Source: Sphaerulina vaccinii
Taxonomy: Eukaryota > Ascomycota > Dothideomycetes > Mycosphaerellales > Mycosphaerellaceae
Length of the DNA stretch: 64,000 bases
Direction of reading: 5' to 3'
Assembly (NCBI GenBank): GCA_022570795.1
Contig: JAKUDP010000011.1
Coordinates: forward strand, 1,736,001-1,800,000
Below are positions 44,170 to 55,526 of this stretch, piece after piece (the stretch's first letter is position 1; the number at the start of each line of letters is the position of its first letter). A program made the position numbers and the translations under genes. Under the pieces are notes generated by a model, which had not been told where the DNA came from, made no database searches, and saw only the letters and a list, made by a program, of their open reading frames with translations.

Positions 44170-45366
44170 AATGGATTGGCTTCTCCGGATTCCATCAACG
44201 ACCTCGCAGCCGAAGGCACCACCCACGCATGATATCAGCTTGCGAAGGCTGCCAGAGACACTTTCTCAGGCGCAGATGATGCAGACCATTTCTTATGTTG
44301 GATGACCTGATGGAGTGTCCGTTGTGTTCTGCTTGAAAGCGTTGGCGCTCAGAAAGGCGTTGTCCAACCACAGGAATGATAGGATGATTGAATGTTGAAT
44401 TGACTGGTCCTTAGCGAAATGAATACAAAGTTCTGTATACTATACCTTTTCGCCCAGCAGCCGCGTGTCTCGTGCCGTAACTGAGTGGAACGAAAGATGG
44501 ACTGGAGAACCGCGAATCCTCTATGGGACACTGGATGCAGACTTCTCAAGATGGCTTGCCAACGTTCGATAGTCTGCCACGAGGAGACTGGGGATGGCAA
44601 TGCTTGCCTCGATGCAAGCCAGGACTGGACGAAAAGTCCGACTGTACGAATTCGAGCTGGAGGACTGCTCTGCGTTGTGGCCAGGCAACGTCAATTCTCT
44701 GCGCGTGCCGAAGGTATTGGATGCATACGCCAGTATCACCGCATCAGGGTTGTGATAAAGGTATAGATTCGGGTGCCCTAGGGAATCTCCGGATCGCCAG
44801 GTGTGATATTTTAGCATGTGATCCATGATGAACTTGCCTTCGTCACGCCTCGCACTTGAACATCATCATACTTGCCGGTTCTTCGTAGGAATTCAACGAT
44901 GGCGCCGCCATAGACCCGATCGTTCATGTCATCGTGAACGCGACAAGCATATCATCAAGCAGTAGGCGGTGAAGCTGAAGTTGAACGACAGACGGCAGAT
45001 CGCGCGGCAGAGCAATCGAGCATGTGGTATAGACAGCAAGGTCGTTCATTGCAGATCTGCGGTTCTCCCACGTCTTGTAAACAGCGATGACGAAGTAACA
45101 ACACTTCTGACATCGAGTGTGGGCGGTCAGCCTGGTTGTTTTTGAGCTGAAGTCGAAAGACGCAGGAGATTGGACAACTTGGTAAGATGATGCCAACGTG
45201 CACGAACGACCAATATCATTACACCCAATAGACCATCAATGAAGGCGAGAGTGTGGTGTAGCAGTAGGTTGGTCGACCAAGAAGTACCGACGTCCGAGAG
45301 CCTGAAGAGCATCCAGGTACATAGCATGAACGTCAGCTTAAGGTCGTCACTTGATCGGTGAGCTTT

Positions 45367-45564
45367 TCATTCTTCTGAGTTTCGTGTTGATTGCTGATTG
45401 TTGCGATAAGCCCAGCGTCCATCATCAAAGTCCAACTGCCGCTCGTATCCTTTGCTAGCCGCAGCAGTCCGGAGAATGTTGCACAGCACCACCGTTTCAC
45501 TGCATTCCAGACAACGATATGCATAAAGGCGCCGCAACATCGGATCTCTCTCTCGATAGTACAC
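45367..45564 (-). CDS. Possible exon of an unrecognised gene
   Basis: The minus-strand frame has a protein-like composition: YRERDPMLRRLYAYRCLECS, ETVVLCNILRTAAASKGY, ERQLDFDDGRWAYRNNQQS. Three Cys (CLEC...C) hint at a small zinc-binding element. An acceptor-like ATATGCAG lies upstream near 45600 in the same frame. No partner exon was found, so this may be a gene remnant. Confidence 0.2.
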   Translation of the reverse strand: MYYRERDPMLRRLYAYRCLECSETVVLCNILRTAAASKGYERQLDFDDGRWAYRNNQQSTRNSEE

Positions 45565-46540
45565 ATGACAGCTGTATTGGACGAATCCAGTACGGACTGC
45601 ATATCATAGTCCGTTGCCTCATGCTAGGTAATGCTGACAAGGAAAGTCCCTACATACCTTGATATCAGGTTCGTGATGTTTTGGCGGCGGATTCGGGTAT
45701 CTTGATATTTCGGCCTTCGGAGAGGATTCAGACACGGGGTGTAGACATGGTCCACCTCAATTCATGTTGGAGGCGTCATCGCATTGAGCCTGATTAGGTG
45801 GCCTCTTCCAGGCGAACACACTGAATCTTCGTACCTGCTTTGAGGCTGCTCCAAGCCTGGACTCCGCGGTGAACCTCAGCCTGGGATGCTGCATAGCGAC
45901 TCCATAACAAGAGCAGCCAAGCCAATGTTCTCCATTCGCCATGGTTCATCAGTAGCTGGTTGCCCCACGTGGCTACCTACCTCATCCTTGATGATTCTGC
46001 GGAGGGTATGTGCACTCCACAAGGCACGCATACGCAGCAGCGGCTGGCGATAGTAATCATTGGATCACTTGTGCAGGAACGTCGCGAGAGGCCCGAGCTA
46101 GCTGTCTTGGTGACGAGGTGAAAGAGGCTGGAACACATTCGCGATGCTCGGGGTACTCTGGACGTGGTGGCCGTGGGTGAGGTCAAACTGCACACCGAGG
46201 ACTCCGAGTGCGCTAAGCTCGGTAAAGAGCCATCATGATCCGTACGTTATGTAGCACTTTCTTTGACCACATCATCATCATATCGGCAGCGCTACCACAA
46301 TGTCCACCAGGTGTGTTGCTCGCATTTGGAGATCGCCCTATCCGCAAGTGCCTGGTGATGAGGTGGTTGACCTGTGGGGTAGCTCGATAGCAAAACGCCA
46401 AGTTGCACCAAAATGGTGTCTTCGTGAGACATTTGCATCGCACGGATCGCCCAGTGGTAGCAGCTGAGCGGTATGCATTGTGCATTGTGTGCAACGGTCT
46501 TCGCGTACACTTGATGTTTGCTGCAGCTCCGGCTCTGTGT

Positions 46541-46625
46541 TTCGATAGCAGTACTATCGAAGTCTAGTGGCGAAATGAATGCCTATCGCTGTCTCTTCAG
46601 AATCTTGATAGGGACCCTATCGAGA
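46541..46625. promoter_or_regulatory. Pair of GATA palindromes
   Basis: TTCGATAGCAGTACTATCGAA (46541-46561) is an inverted repeat with 8-bp arms around CAGTA. GATAGGGACCCTATC (46607-46621) is a perfect 7-bp-arm palindrome around A, extending with one G:T-type mismatch to 46605-46625. Both place GATA motifs in opposite orientation, the arrangement favoured by some fungal GATA factors. No nearby gene start is clear. Confidence 0.45.
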
Positions 46626-47305
46626 CTCCAGTATCAATTCATTTGAAGCTGCAGTAGTGCCAAACGATACAAAGAGCGTGGGGGATTCTGTTCAGACCAC
46701 TGGGTGCGGCTCGGTCCCAGGGTCGTGCATGAACGCTCAGGTTACCTTCAGCAAAAAGTCTTGGGGCAGAGTCGCTTGCTTCTAGCGAGGGGAATGTGGC
46801 TCTGTTCGTCTAAGCAGTTGAGGTGGCGAGAACAACCACCAGGAACCAGTGCTGACCCTCTCAGACGTGCCTGTTGATAGGAATTTTCAGCTCGTTGAGT
46901 GTCTTCGGGTAATTCATTCTTTTGGTGATGTCTTGTTTCTTGTCTCGCAGCTTCGACAAGGCAAGGCAAGGGCAGCAAGGCCACGTTCCTCGTTCTGCAG
47001 GAAGGCGCATTTGGCTCTCGCAGACTCCGCTGCTGACTCCACCTTCATGGTCCGTTCCATACAAACCCTCTTTCACTTTCACGCACGATCATCCGAGCAC
47101 GCACTCGGCATTGACCGTGGTGCTATCGCACCCGGCCTGGAAGCGAACAGTTGTTGTCTTTCTCTGCGGCAGTGCCACAGGAATGGAGGCAGAGACGCTG
47201 GTATCCGCTCGGAGACATGCTCAGGGCGAATAATGTCGTTGTGACAGTTCCAGCAGCATGAAACCCCAAGTCAGCAGCGACTAGCAACACTTTGCTGGAG
47301 ATTGC

Positions 47306-48196
47306 GTGACAGACAAACCACTCGCTGGCTTAACGACTGGCCGGGCAACATGCTATCATCTGATGGGTTGTTCACTCACGATGCCAATAACATTAACGCC
47401 GCATAGATCTAGGGTCTGCATAAATTTGTCTCGGTATGGACCGCATCCTTCCGAGTCTTTGTCAGGAAAGAGTTGTGGCCAGAAACGTGCAACGGTTGGG
47501 GATGTGCGCTCTGGCGTTGATCAGGCTCCAGCGCTTAGGAAAAATCGGCTTTTTGTCTCGCTTCGCAGTCTCTGTTGGGTGAGGACAGAGGATTGTTCCA
47601 CAACTCGTGGCCCTGAGCCGCTGCGCTCATTTGCCTCGATTGCTGCCACGGGGTGGAGCATTGGGAATTCCAACCCTGGCACTGCTGGAGCTTTTTTGTC
47701 GTCTCAGAGTTGGCCAGGGACCCATGCGGACAGAATAGTGAGCGGCTTCGAGCGGGCTTTCACGTTACCGAAGCAAATGGAAGTGTGCCAGAGGATAGTT
47801 GGATGGTGCATGCATCTCTCCCACCACTTTATGGCACAGCTTATGCCTGCGGCTGCAGGTCACTGGGTTGCGGTTACGACCAGGCTCGAAGCGACCCACT
47901 CCTCTATGATTGGCAGCCATCGTGGTGTGCCTTGCGCGCAGCCTCCTCTTCTCACAGATGTTCTTATACGGAAGCATTCCCTCGATACTAGCTTGATGCC
48001 CATTTGCGTGCTTACCTTACAACATCACTCCTCTTCATTGCACCATAACAATCCATTACCTGTTCATTGTGAAACAACGAGCACGAAGCTGCCAAGGTCA
48101 TCGTCCGGCATCACCAAGGTCATACCACGAGGCCATTGCGCCATTGTCCGTGCGCCCTTCGACTCACTCACCAGCGCCTTTAAAATACTTCTGTGA
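47306..48196 (+). CDS. Unrecognised 296-codon open frame, doubtful
   Basis: This is longer than expected by chance for this base composition. However, the translation is Ser/Leu/His/Cys-rich without helical pattern, domain, signal peptide or low-complexity bias typical of real proteins. It ends 115 bp before the Ecl1-like gene and may simply lie within that gene's long leader or promoter. Confidence 0.2.
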   Translation: MTDKPLAGLTTGRATCYHLMGCSLTMPITLTPHRSRVCINLSRYGPHPSESLSGKSCGQKRATVGDVRSGVDQAPALRKNRLFVSLRSLCWVRTEDCSTTRGPEPLRSFASIAATGWSIGNSNPGTAGAFLSSQSWPGTHADRIVSGFERAFTLPKQMEVCQRIVGWCMHLSHHFMAQLMPAAAGHWVAVTTRLEATHSSMIGSHRGVPCAQPPLLTDVLIRKHSLDTSLMPICVLTLQHHSSSLHHNNPLPVHCETTSTKLPRSSSGITKVIPRGHCAIVRAPFDSLTSAFKILL

Positions 48197-48310
48197 CTGC
48201 ACTTCTTCGAGAGCATTCCACTCCTACATATAACATCAGACGCAATCCGACTTCTACATCGACGATTCTATCACACTTCTTCCACCACATCACCAAACAA
48301 CACAACAGCT

Positions 48311-48718
48311 ATGGACTGCTTCCAGGACTTCTGCCTTCACTGTGACCGGGATTCACCCGATGGGCCATACTGCTCTCAGCGCTGCAAGTTGGCGGATCTC
48401 GAACGATCGAACCCTTCTTCACCAACGACGACAACATCTCAAGGCGAGCGTAACTGGACGCAATCAACGCCTGGCTACGCAGCACCTTCATCAAGCTCAC
48501 GACCACGATCATCATACTTCATGTGGTCACAACAACAAGAACAACCCACGAGTGAGCGTGCATTGACGCCTTCATCATCACGAATATCTCTTTCATCAGC
48601 ATCATCACACACTACCGCATCTGCAAGCTACTCGAGCGAAGCGAAAGCACAGCTCAACGACTATTTCAGCTCTTTCGATCAAGCCAAAGCCGCAAAACGA
48701 CGATCGAGCACAAGATAG
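48311..48718 (+). CDS. Ecl1-like life-span regulatory protein
   Basis: Single exon, 135 aa. The N-terminus carries the short zinc-binding signature of the Ecl1/Ecl2/Ecl3 family (PF12855): DFCLHCDRD...GPYCSQRCKLADLE, with Cys8, Cys11, Cys21 and Cys25. In fission yeast these small proteins extend chronological life span and are induced by nutrient or stress signals. The rest is Ser/Thr-rich and disordered (SSPTTTTSQ, SRISLSSASSHTTASASYSS), ending with a short helix LNDYFSSFDQAKAAKRR. Length and layout agree with filamentous-fungal homologues. The pyrimidine-rich leader upstream (48190-48310) is typical of an expressed gene. Confidence 0.85.
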   Translation: MDCFQDFCLHCDRDSPDGPYCSQRCKLADLERSNPSSPTTTTSQGERNWTQSTPGYAAPSSSSRPRSSYFMWSQQQEQPTSERALTPSSSRISLSSASSHTTASASYSSEAKAQLNDYFSSFDQAKAAKRRSSTR

Positions 48719-50515
48719 ACCCACAACAGCTTCGGATCCGCTTCCGGGTATCAACGCCCGCAGAACGAGGCGCATCCGGTACCACTCACTTTACTCCTTT
48801 CTATTACGACACCTCCTCTGGCGGTGGACTCTGCTATTACTCATACATCGGCTCTCCGACAACAGCACGGAAGAAGCAAAGGCGGCGTATACCTTTTGAC
48901 GAAAACTTGTGTACCATTAAAAGCATTGGAACGGCAATGTCAGTAACGACGAATGTATCTGAAGAACTTTTTTTTACTATCCCGGCAATGTTTGGCGCTT
49001 GAGGGGTCTCGATCATGTCTCGAATGGGAAGGGACTTAACCATGGCCGGCGAGCCAATTGCAAGATGTGGAGACGGTGTTTCAAGGGTTCAGTCACTACT
49101 CTGTTGAGAATGTTTGTGTGAGTACAGTACCAGCATGGACTAGACCTTGCTGCTTTGTACGTTCGGATGGGATTGCACTGCGCAATGAGGGCCCATGTTT
49201 CAGCGAAGCGGAGAGCTGCGTGTAGCATTCCGACGCAGAGGCTTGGGACTTGGGGGACGGGTCACCTTCATGGGAGTTTCAGCAAACCCGTGACTATGTG
49301 CCCATAGCCCCCAATGAGAAGCTGCCAGATGGCGAGCTTAGGCATGTTTGCCTCTACTACCAGTTCATCACACCTGGCTGGTCTTTAGGTAGTTGGTCAC
49401 AACGGAAAGACCCTTTACATGCCTAACTTTGTTGTTGTGTTCCTGTCACCGTAGTAGTCTGAGTCCGTGTCCGCGCGTACCTTTCCGAAGCCACTTCCTC
49501 GTCTTGCACACAGTGACACATTCGCTCATCTTCATCTGCCCAGTGTCTGACCTTCCGGCAGTAGATGCAGCTGGAGCCGCGCTTGATGACATCGTTCACG
49601 TAGACTCTGCAGATGGAGGCACAGCAGTTGTCGTAGGCGACGATCAATAGACTAGTGTCGTGATACATGAGGCATATTGATCCAGCTCACTACCCCGCCT
49701 CTGCTTGCTTCATCACTGTCCGTAGATCATGATCGTAACCTACATGCAATGACCACCTATGTACTCTTTCTCTCCCCACGTCTCTGCTCATCTATCAGTA
49801 CCTCACGCTTTAGTATCTCGCTCAAACCAACTCTTCTTTGTTGCCACGACAATCTTTTCGAACATCCGTGCGAGCGGATGTTGTTGGTAGTACATATTAC
49901 GACTCGCAGTCAGTCCCACAGCTCTGGTCGTGGGCTTACGACTGCCAGCAAAGCCCATGTTTCCTTTTCGATGCACGACTCGTTGAGACGCCCGATACAT
50001 TGGGTAACGATCGACCTGGGGACTAGACCACAGCTTTGTGAAACAACACAGGCAGGAAAGTCCTTTTCAGCACTACCCAGATTTGGCGTAACACAAGGAA
50101 GAGATTTTTGTCCCAGTTGTTGTTGGTCATGTCCGCTCGAGCCGTGGCAGACATCCTTGATGGATCTTCTGTTGGCTTGGCTTTTGTTCTTGCAGATTTG
50201 AATGTCAGAGTGCTTATGGGGACAAGGACCGGATTGGTTGCAGTCTCCAATTGACTTCGAGCGCCATGCGATGCAGCGGTAACGTAGGCCAGTTTCATCA
50301 TGCAACGTGTCGGAAGACGAGTGGCACGAAAGTGGCAAGTGGAGGCAGTAAAGCTCTCTTGTCATCACGTGCATTAAGGTACTCTATGAGTGGGTATCAT
50401 AAGTGCGTTATGGAGGCATGATCCTCTTCAAACTGAACCATACAAAGACGTCTAGACCTTCAGCCAGGAGAGGTCCATGTCCGCCTCAAATTATTTCTGT
50501 AATGAGCAATGGTAT
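48719..50515. other. Intergenic (1.8 kb) with unsupported short ORFs
   Basis: The left part is the 3' flank of the Ecl1-like gene, the right part the 3' flank of the FNT transporter. Overlapping minus-strand frames at 49910..50374 and 50023..50301 share bases in different phases and show no domain. A Cys-rich frame at 49423..49668 (minus, 81 codons; CCASICRVYVND, SSCIYCRKVRHW) could be an exon but has no partner. Confidence 0.4.
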
Positions 50516-51639
50516 CTATACCATCTTGTCTGCTGGCTCCGATGAGCTCTTCTTACGTTCCTCTGGAGTCACGCTGCCTGGTGTGTCCGAGTTGTGGCCC
50601 AAAAGTGGCATGTCCTTGGCGTAATAGACGCCATCGACTGCGACAGGTCCTTCACCAGCAAGGTACTGCGAACCTGTGTCAGTAGTGATGACCCAACAAA
50701 GGAGGTGCTCGGAATACATACGAGGTACCAGAAGAATGCTCCAACCAACAAAGCTCCGCCAACGATGTTTCCGATCAGAGCTGGGATGAGAGACTTCCAG
50801 ATGTAGAAAGTGGTCGAGATCATTGGGTCTCCGTGGAAGATGGCGGTTGGAACGAAGTACTAAACGCCTCGTTAGCACACATCTCGATGCTTCCCTCAAC
50901 CAGTGCAACATACCATGTTCGCAACAACGTGGTCAAATCCAAGAGCGACGAATGCAAAAGTCGGCCACCAGATAGCCATGACCTTGCTGAAGTACTCCCT
51001 AGCCATGAAAGCCAAAAAGCAAGCCATGCACACCAGCCAATTGGCACCAATACCTCTCAGGAAGATTGCATGCCAAGTTGGTACGACAACTTTCGTCATG
51101 TTGAATTTGAAGACCTCGTTCTGGTAAACTGCCAAGTTGAAAGTCTCGCCATAGCCAGTAATCAACCCAACTACGAAGAGAGAACCGGCCAAGTTGCCCC
51201 AAAAGGTAATGAACCAATGTAGCAACATCTTAAGTGGGCTGATGCGACGTTGGAGAGCGGCGATTCCAGTCAACATGAAGGAACCTGTGCAGAGATCTGT
51301 TCCTGTTACGATGACCATGGTGAGGCCGAAGGGGAAGACCTGGCAAAGTCATTAGTATATTCTTCGTCAAGTGTCCATATTGCATATCGAGCTTACCAAA
51401 GCACCGATAGTCCTGATGAGACCAGGAGCATTGTCTTGGAACCATGGAGCCGTGTTTGTGCTAAGTAACACAGCACATGCGAACGACAAGAACATGCCAG
51501 CCATTACTGAAGACATGAAGACCTTGTCGATTCGCATGTTGGCCTTCGCTGCACCGGCGCGGCCACATAGTTCCGTTGTCTCCTTAGGAGAGTAGGCATT
51601 AATAACCACGTTCGCGTGGGGCGTGTATTGAGCAGACAT
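50516..51639 (-). CDS. Formate/nitrite transporter (FNT family)
   Basis: Four exons on the minus strand, join(50516..50665, 50722..50859, 50914..51339, 51397..51639), with 54-57-bp GT-AG introns, encode 318 aa. The exons together give the six-helix FNT channel: AGMFLSFACAVLL, FPFGLTMVIVTGTDLCTGSF, LHWFITFWGNLAGSLFVVGL, GANWLVCMACFLAFMA, FVALGFDHVVANM-YFVP and LIGNIVGGALLVGAFFWYL. The FDHxVANMYF signature spans the second intron and is completed by splicing. The family passes formate or nitrite across the plasma membrane; Aspergillus NitA is a nitrite transporter. No nitrate or nitrite reductase genes lie nearby. The N-terminal NAYSPKETTEL is the usual pre-helix segment. Final exon boundaries rest on phase and the YLAGEGPVAVDG continuation. 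Confidence 0.95.
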
Positions 51640-54115
51640 CTTGGGATGATCGTCCTGCTGATGAGGTGTTTGGAGGGAAAGAATATGGAGATAGAGTAGA
51701 TACCAAGAAAGCCCACCTGCAGAAGAGGAAACATACCTATTCCTATATCGTGCAATGCCAGGACTGCTATTGCAGCTTCAACGGCAGAGCGGCATTCATC
51801 GTAAAGAACAATTCCATATTGCTGAACTTACTATAGGGGAAGGATGTCAGGTTGATCCAGCTTCTGTTGATATCGGGAGCTCCCATCGGTTATCAATCGT
51901 CAAGAAACAGGTTAGATCTAACATGAGGCGCACAACAGCTCGTAGTCAGCACAATGCACCTGTGACGGCGCTGAGGCTACTTTGAACAATGTTGTTCATC
52001 TCCATGGGGAACTCCTGTGCTATCAGCTCTCATAGCCAATGGAGTGGTTGTCGTTTGTCTGCGCGTTGTCGTCGACCGACATATGGAGAAGCTTGATCTC
52101 AGCCACAACGTGTGACAAGAGTTTCTTGTGTGCGCCATTGTCGCAATGAGACGTTCTTGGCCGATCGAAGTGAAGTTGTAGAGTGTCAGTGGTCGGAATA
52201 TATTCTTATCTTTCGCCAAGACATGGCCAAGATGATAACAGTTGAGCTGCGCTCCTTTGGGCGATTTGGTTGCAGATCTGACCAAACGTTCACGGCTGCT
52301 AGACAGTCCGCAGAGAGATGTGAGGATCTAGATGTGAGCAGAATGGGCACCTTATCTGCAGCGATTGCTGCTCATAACATAGCACACAAACCGTTATCCT
52401 ACTCCCTTCATCCGAGGACGAATTGTGGTCGGCATAAGCGTATGCCGAGCTATGCGCGAGTGGCAGGCTACTGCGATAGCAAGAGCCAGGTGCAGATTGC
52501 CATAAGTAATGGGCGAGTGGCCTGGATGCGTCTGGGGCTGACATAGTGCCTCACCTGGGTATGCACGATTCTCCGAAAGTGGACTGTCACCGTGGGAGCA
52601 CCTACAAGGGCGGATTACAGCGGCGCCTCAACGACTGTTAAGGTCATATCCAGATCCAGGCTTGTCGAACACGATCCGACCGCAATCCAACCAAGATTGA
52701 AGTACTGCTGGCGTCCGAAAATCATGTCAAGCCCTTTGATGGACGAGGAGATGGCTCGGTGATGCTCAGGCTGGCGCGCGATATCGCCTGGTCTTCCTGT
52801 GATTGCAATTTTGACACAAGCTCGCGAGGCTCTCGTGTCGGGTTGCTTGCTGAGGATGTGGTCCCGATGACCGTGGTGAGCGAAGTGAAATCCAGACAGG
52901 TCAAGTAGACCCATCAGGAGGACATGGTGCCCATGGACACGACGGCCGGCTCAGCAGCGAACAGCGGTTGAGAAAAAGTGCAATGGTGTCTCAATGACAA
53001 TAAAGCCAGGGAGCTGTGCGTATATGAGTGGCACACATGGTCCTCAGACATTTCAAGCAAGTTCGTGGTTTGAACGGCTTGCCATGTCTGGCTGTGGGGT
53101 CTGCGCACGCTGCTGTTTCCAAGGCCTTCACCGTGTCCCGAGGACCCCATGGCTGGACGATCTCGACCTGGAATGATGGTTTCCTGGCATGAAGATGGCG
53201 GAGCAGTCAAGATCGTATACAACGCGTAAGAAAGGTAGGCATGAGCAGAAAGCTCACCAATACGAGCATCCTGCTGGCTTCACGACTTCCAGACTCCAGA
53301 CACGAATGTTCTTCGTCCTGTCTGACCAGGCTTGCGGTCATGCCACTGCCCTCGTTCGTCGTCCGCGTTTCAAGTCTGCCAGGCTAGCTGCTGTATGTTG
53401 TATGCCGATGATCTTGCTGAGGGTTGAACTTCGATTCGGCACCTCTAGATGCTCTCGCTGCGGAAGCAGTCGTTCATCTTGCTTGTATGTCGTGCTCTTC
53501 CAGTGGCACTTGGTGTGCTTTCCTCTCTTCGCTGTGCAGGTCGACGGGCATAACATACCCACGCGCCATGTCTTCATATAGACTATGGTTTGCCCGTGCA
53601 ATTCTGATCTGTCGAATTCTGTTCCTTGCTGTGTCTGTGAGACAAGCGCCTTCTCGAAAGCATCAGAGAGTATCTCCTCTGCTTCGTAGCAACCTCCACG
53701 CACTCGCTGTCTGTTTGAAGACGCGGAGATGCAACGGAAGAGCGAGATGACGGAATGGTTCTGTTCCGAGTTCGGTCCTTGCAGTTCGAGGGACCAGCGA
53801 ATGAAGTCTTTCCAATAGCTGACCAGCATTTGCCTCATCTCGAACCACAAAAGTCGCCATTTGATCCTCGGGCAAGGAAATATCGCTTCTACTGTTCCTT
53901 TGTCGCACTCCTCGAGCTGCACTCATTATCTGCGAGCTGACCTGCTGTGACCTCCGACATACTGCCTTCGCATCCTCACAGTCTATATCTGGACCCTCAG
54001 CTTCTCAGCCGCGGCAACGAGCGCAGGTGGAATAGTCGATCACAAGAGGGGCATACCTCTCGAAAGAACAAAGTATACCACAAGACAAGACAACATACAC
54101 ACCAGAAACACAATC
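51640..54115. other. Gene-poor interval (2.5 kb) between FNT gene and HEMB
   Basis: The left end is the FNT promoter; an AGATAG GATA site lies near 51693. Minus-strand frames at 52615..52914 and 52914..53222 abut but have no recognisable sequence. The longest frame (53338..53922, minus) is listed separately. The right end is the HEMB promoter. Confidence 0.4.
53338..53922 (-). CDS. Hypothetical protein (194 aa), uncertain
   Basis: A minus-strand frame with a protein-like central part: IKWRLLWFEMRQMLVSYWKD, FIRWSLELQG, EAEEILSDAFEKALVSQTQQ. The second half is less convincing (Cys/Lys-rich). No family recognised, no signal peptide. It may be part of a multi-exon gene extending to lower coordinates, or a remnant. 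Confidence 0.3.
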   Translation of the reverse strand: MQLEECDKGTVEAIFPCPRIKWRLLWFEMRQMLVSYWKDFIRWSLELQGPNSEQNHSVISLFRCISASSNRQRVRGGCYEAEEILSDAFEKALVSQTQQGTEFDRSELHGQTIVYMKTWRVGMLCPSTCTAKRGKHTKCHWKSTTYKQDERLLPQREHLEVPNRSSTLSKIIGIQHTAASLADLKRGRRTRAVA

Positions 54116-55264
54116 ATGTCAGGGACCTTCTCCAACCTCGTCAACGATCTCTCGCGGCGCGAACGACCCAACTCCGACCACACCATCCGAACACACAGCA
54201 CACAGGATGCCCGCTCGACGTATTCACGAGCGCGATCATACGCCTCCACAGCAGCCACAAGTGTGAGCATCAGCGGCGACATCTCCAGTCAGCTCCATGG
54301 AGGCTACTCGCACCCATTGGCAAGAGCATGGCAGGCGGAGAGACAGTTGACGAAGAGTATGCTCATCTACCCATTGTTCATCTCAGACGACCCAGATGAG
54401 ATGACGAGCATTGCAAGCCTGCCGAACCAGAAGCGCATGGGATTGAATAGGCTGGTGTCTTTCTTGCAGCCACTCGTTGCGAAAGGACTGAAGAGCGTGA
54501 TTTTGTTTGGTGTGCCTCTCATACCATCAGCGAAGGATGCACTGGGTACAGCAGCCGACGACCCGCAAGGACCTGTGATTTCTGCCATCCGCTTGATCAA
54601 ACGAGCCTTTCCACAGATGTTCATCACAGCAGACGTCTGCCTCTGCGAGTACACGACACACGGCCACTGCGGTATTCTCCACGAAGATGGTTCGCTGAAC
54701 AATGCTCTGTCAGTAGATCGCGTGTCAGATGTGGCGATGGCATACGCAGAGGCAGGTGCACACTGCGTTGCGCCATCAGACATGAACGATGGCCGCATTC
54801 GTGCAATCAAGCTCAAGCTGATCGAAGCTGGCATGGCACACAGGATAGTGCTCATGTCATACTCTGCCAAGTTCAGCGGATGCTTGTATGGACCTTTCCG
54901 CGATGCAGCAGGATCATGCCCTAGCTTTGGTGACAGGAGATGTTACCAGCTCCCGCCTGGAGGACGAGGATTGGCGAGGAGAGCGATTGAGCGTGATATC
55001 AGCGAAGGCGCAGACATTATCATGGTGAAGCCAGCAACGCAATATTTGGACATCATTTCAGATGCAAAGGAGATTGGCAAGAACATGCCAGTGGCGGCAT
55101 ACCATGTGAGTGGAGAGTATGCTATGATTCACGCAGCTGCAAAAGCGGGCGTGTTTGATCTGAAGACGATGGCATTTGAGGCTACGGAGGGCATCTTGAG
55201 AGCAGGCGCGACGATCGTGGTCTCTTACTTCACGCCTGAGTTCTTGGACTGGCTGGAGACATGA
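54116..55264 (+). CDS. hemB: Delta-aminolevulinic acid dehydratase (porphobilinogen synthase)
   Basis: Intronless, 382 aa. The enzyme condenses two 5-aminolevulinate molecules to porphobilinogen, the second committed step of haem synthesis, in the cytosol. The catalytic Schiff-base lysines are Lys252 (SYSAKFSG) and Lys305 (MVKPATQYLD). The zinc site is Cys175, Cys177 and Cys185 in DVCLCEYTTHGHCG, marking the zinc-dependent type. Other conserved text is GCLYGPFRDAAGS and AYHVSGEYAM. A Ser/Thr/Arg-rich N-terminal extension of ~55 residues precedes the conserved GGYSHPLARAWQ. The window also contains cytochrome c peroxidase, a haem user, but they are 42 kb apart. Confidence 0.98.
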   Translation: MSGTFSNLVNDLSRRERPNSDHTIRTHSTQDARSTYSRARSYASTAATSVSISGDISSQLHGGYSHPLARAWQAERQLTKSMLIYPLFISDDPDEMTSIASLPNQKRMGLNRLVSFLQPLVAKGLKSVILFGVPLIPSAKDALGTAADDPQGPVISAIRLIKRAFPQMFITADVCLCEYTTHGHCGILHEDGSLNNALSVDRVSDVAMAYAEAGAHCVAPSDMNDGRIRAIKLKLIEAGMAHRIVLMSYSAKFSGCLYGPFRDAAGSCPSFGDRRCYQLPPGGRGLARRAIERDISEGADIIMVKPATQYLDIISDAKEIGKNMPVAAYHVSGEYAMIHAAAKAGVFDLKTMAFEATEGILRAGATIVVSYFTPEFLDWLET

Positions 55265-55526
55265 GCAGGATGCCTGTCTCGTACAGCGAAACAGTATGTA
55301 TAGTTTTCGAAAATACCCAGTTTTTCCGCTCTGAATATGATGAAGCCCTCATATATCGAAACTTGACGCGTGGGTGGCATACTCGTGAACTCGTGAAGCC
55401 GTTGCGAGAGAAGCATCGACCCCTGCGCTGCGCTGCAGCCTTGAGTCAGCTTGCCACTTCAACCGCAAGACATCACCTCTCAACATTCCTCGACAACGCC
55501 ACTCATATCTCACAGATACCGCAACC

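Larger units (their letters stand above)
44170..48310. other. Gene-poor interval (4.1 kb)
   Basis: No gene could be supported with confidence. Weak candidates are an exon-like minus-strand frame at 45367..45564 and an 891-nt plus-strand open frame at 47306..48196, both listed separately. GATA-containing palindromes occur at 46541-46561 and 46605-46625. No transposon ends, long repeats or RNA genes were recognised. The region may hold degraded genes. Confidence 0.45.

Noticed and set aside
43587..44222. 211-codon minus-strand frame
   Set aside because: Antisense to the Ser/Thr/Arg-rich third exon of the 664-aa protein.
50516..51639. A nitrate-assimilation cluster around the FNT gene
   Set aside because: No nitrate or nitrite reductase or nitrate permease is visible on either side.
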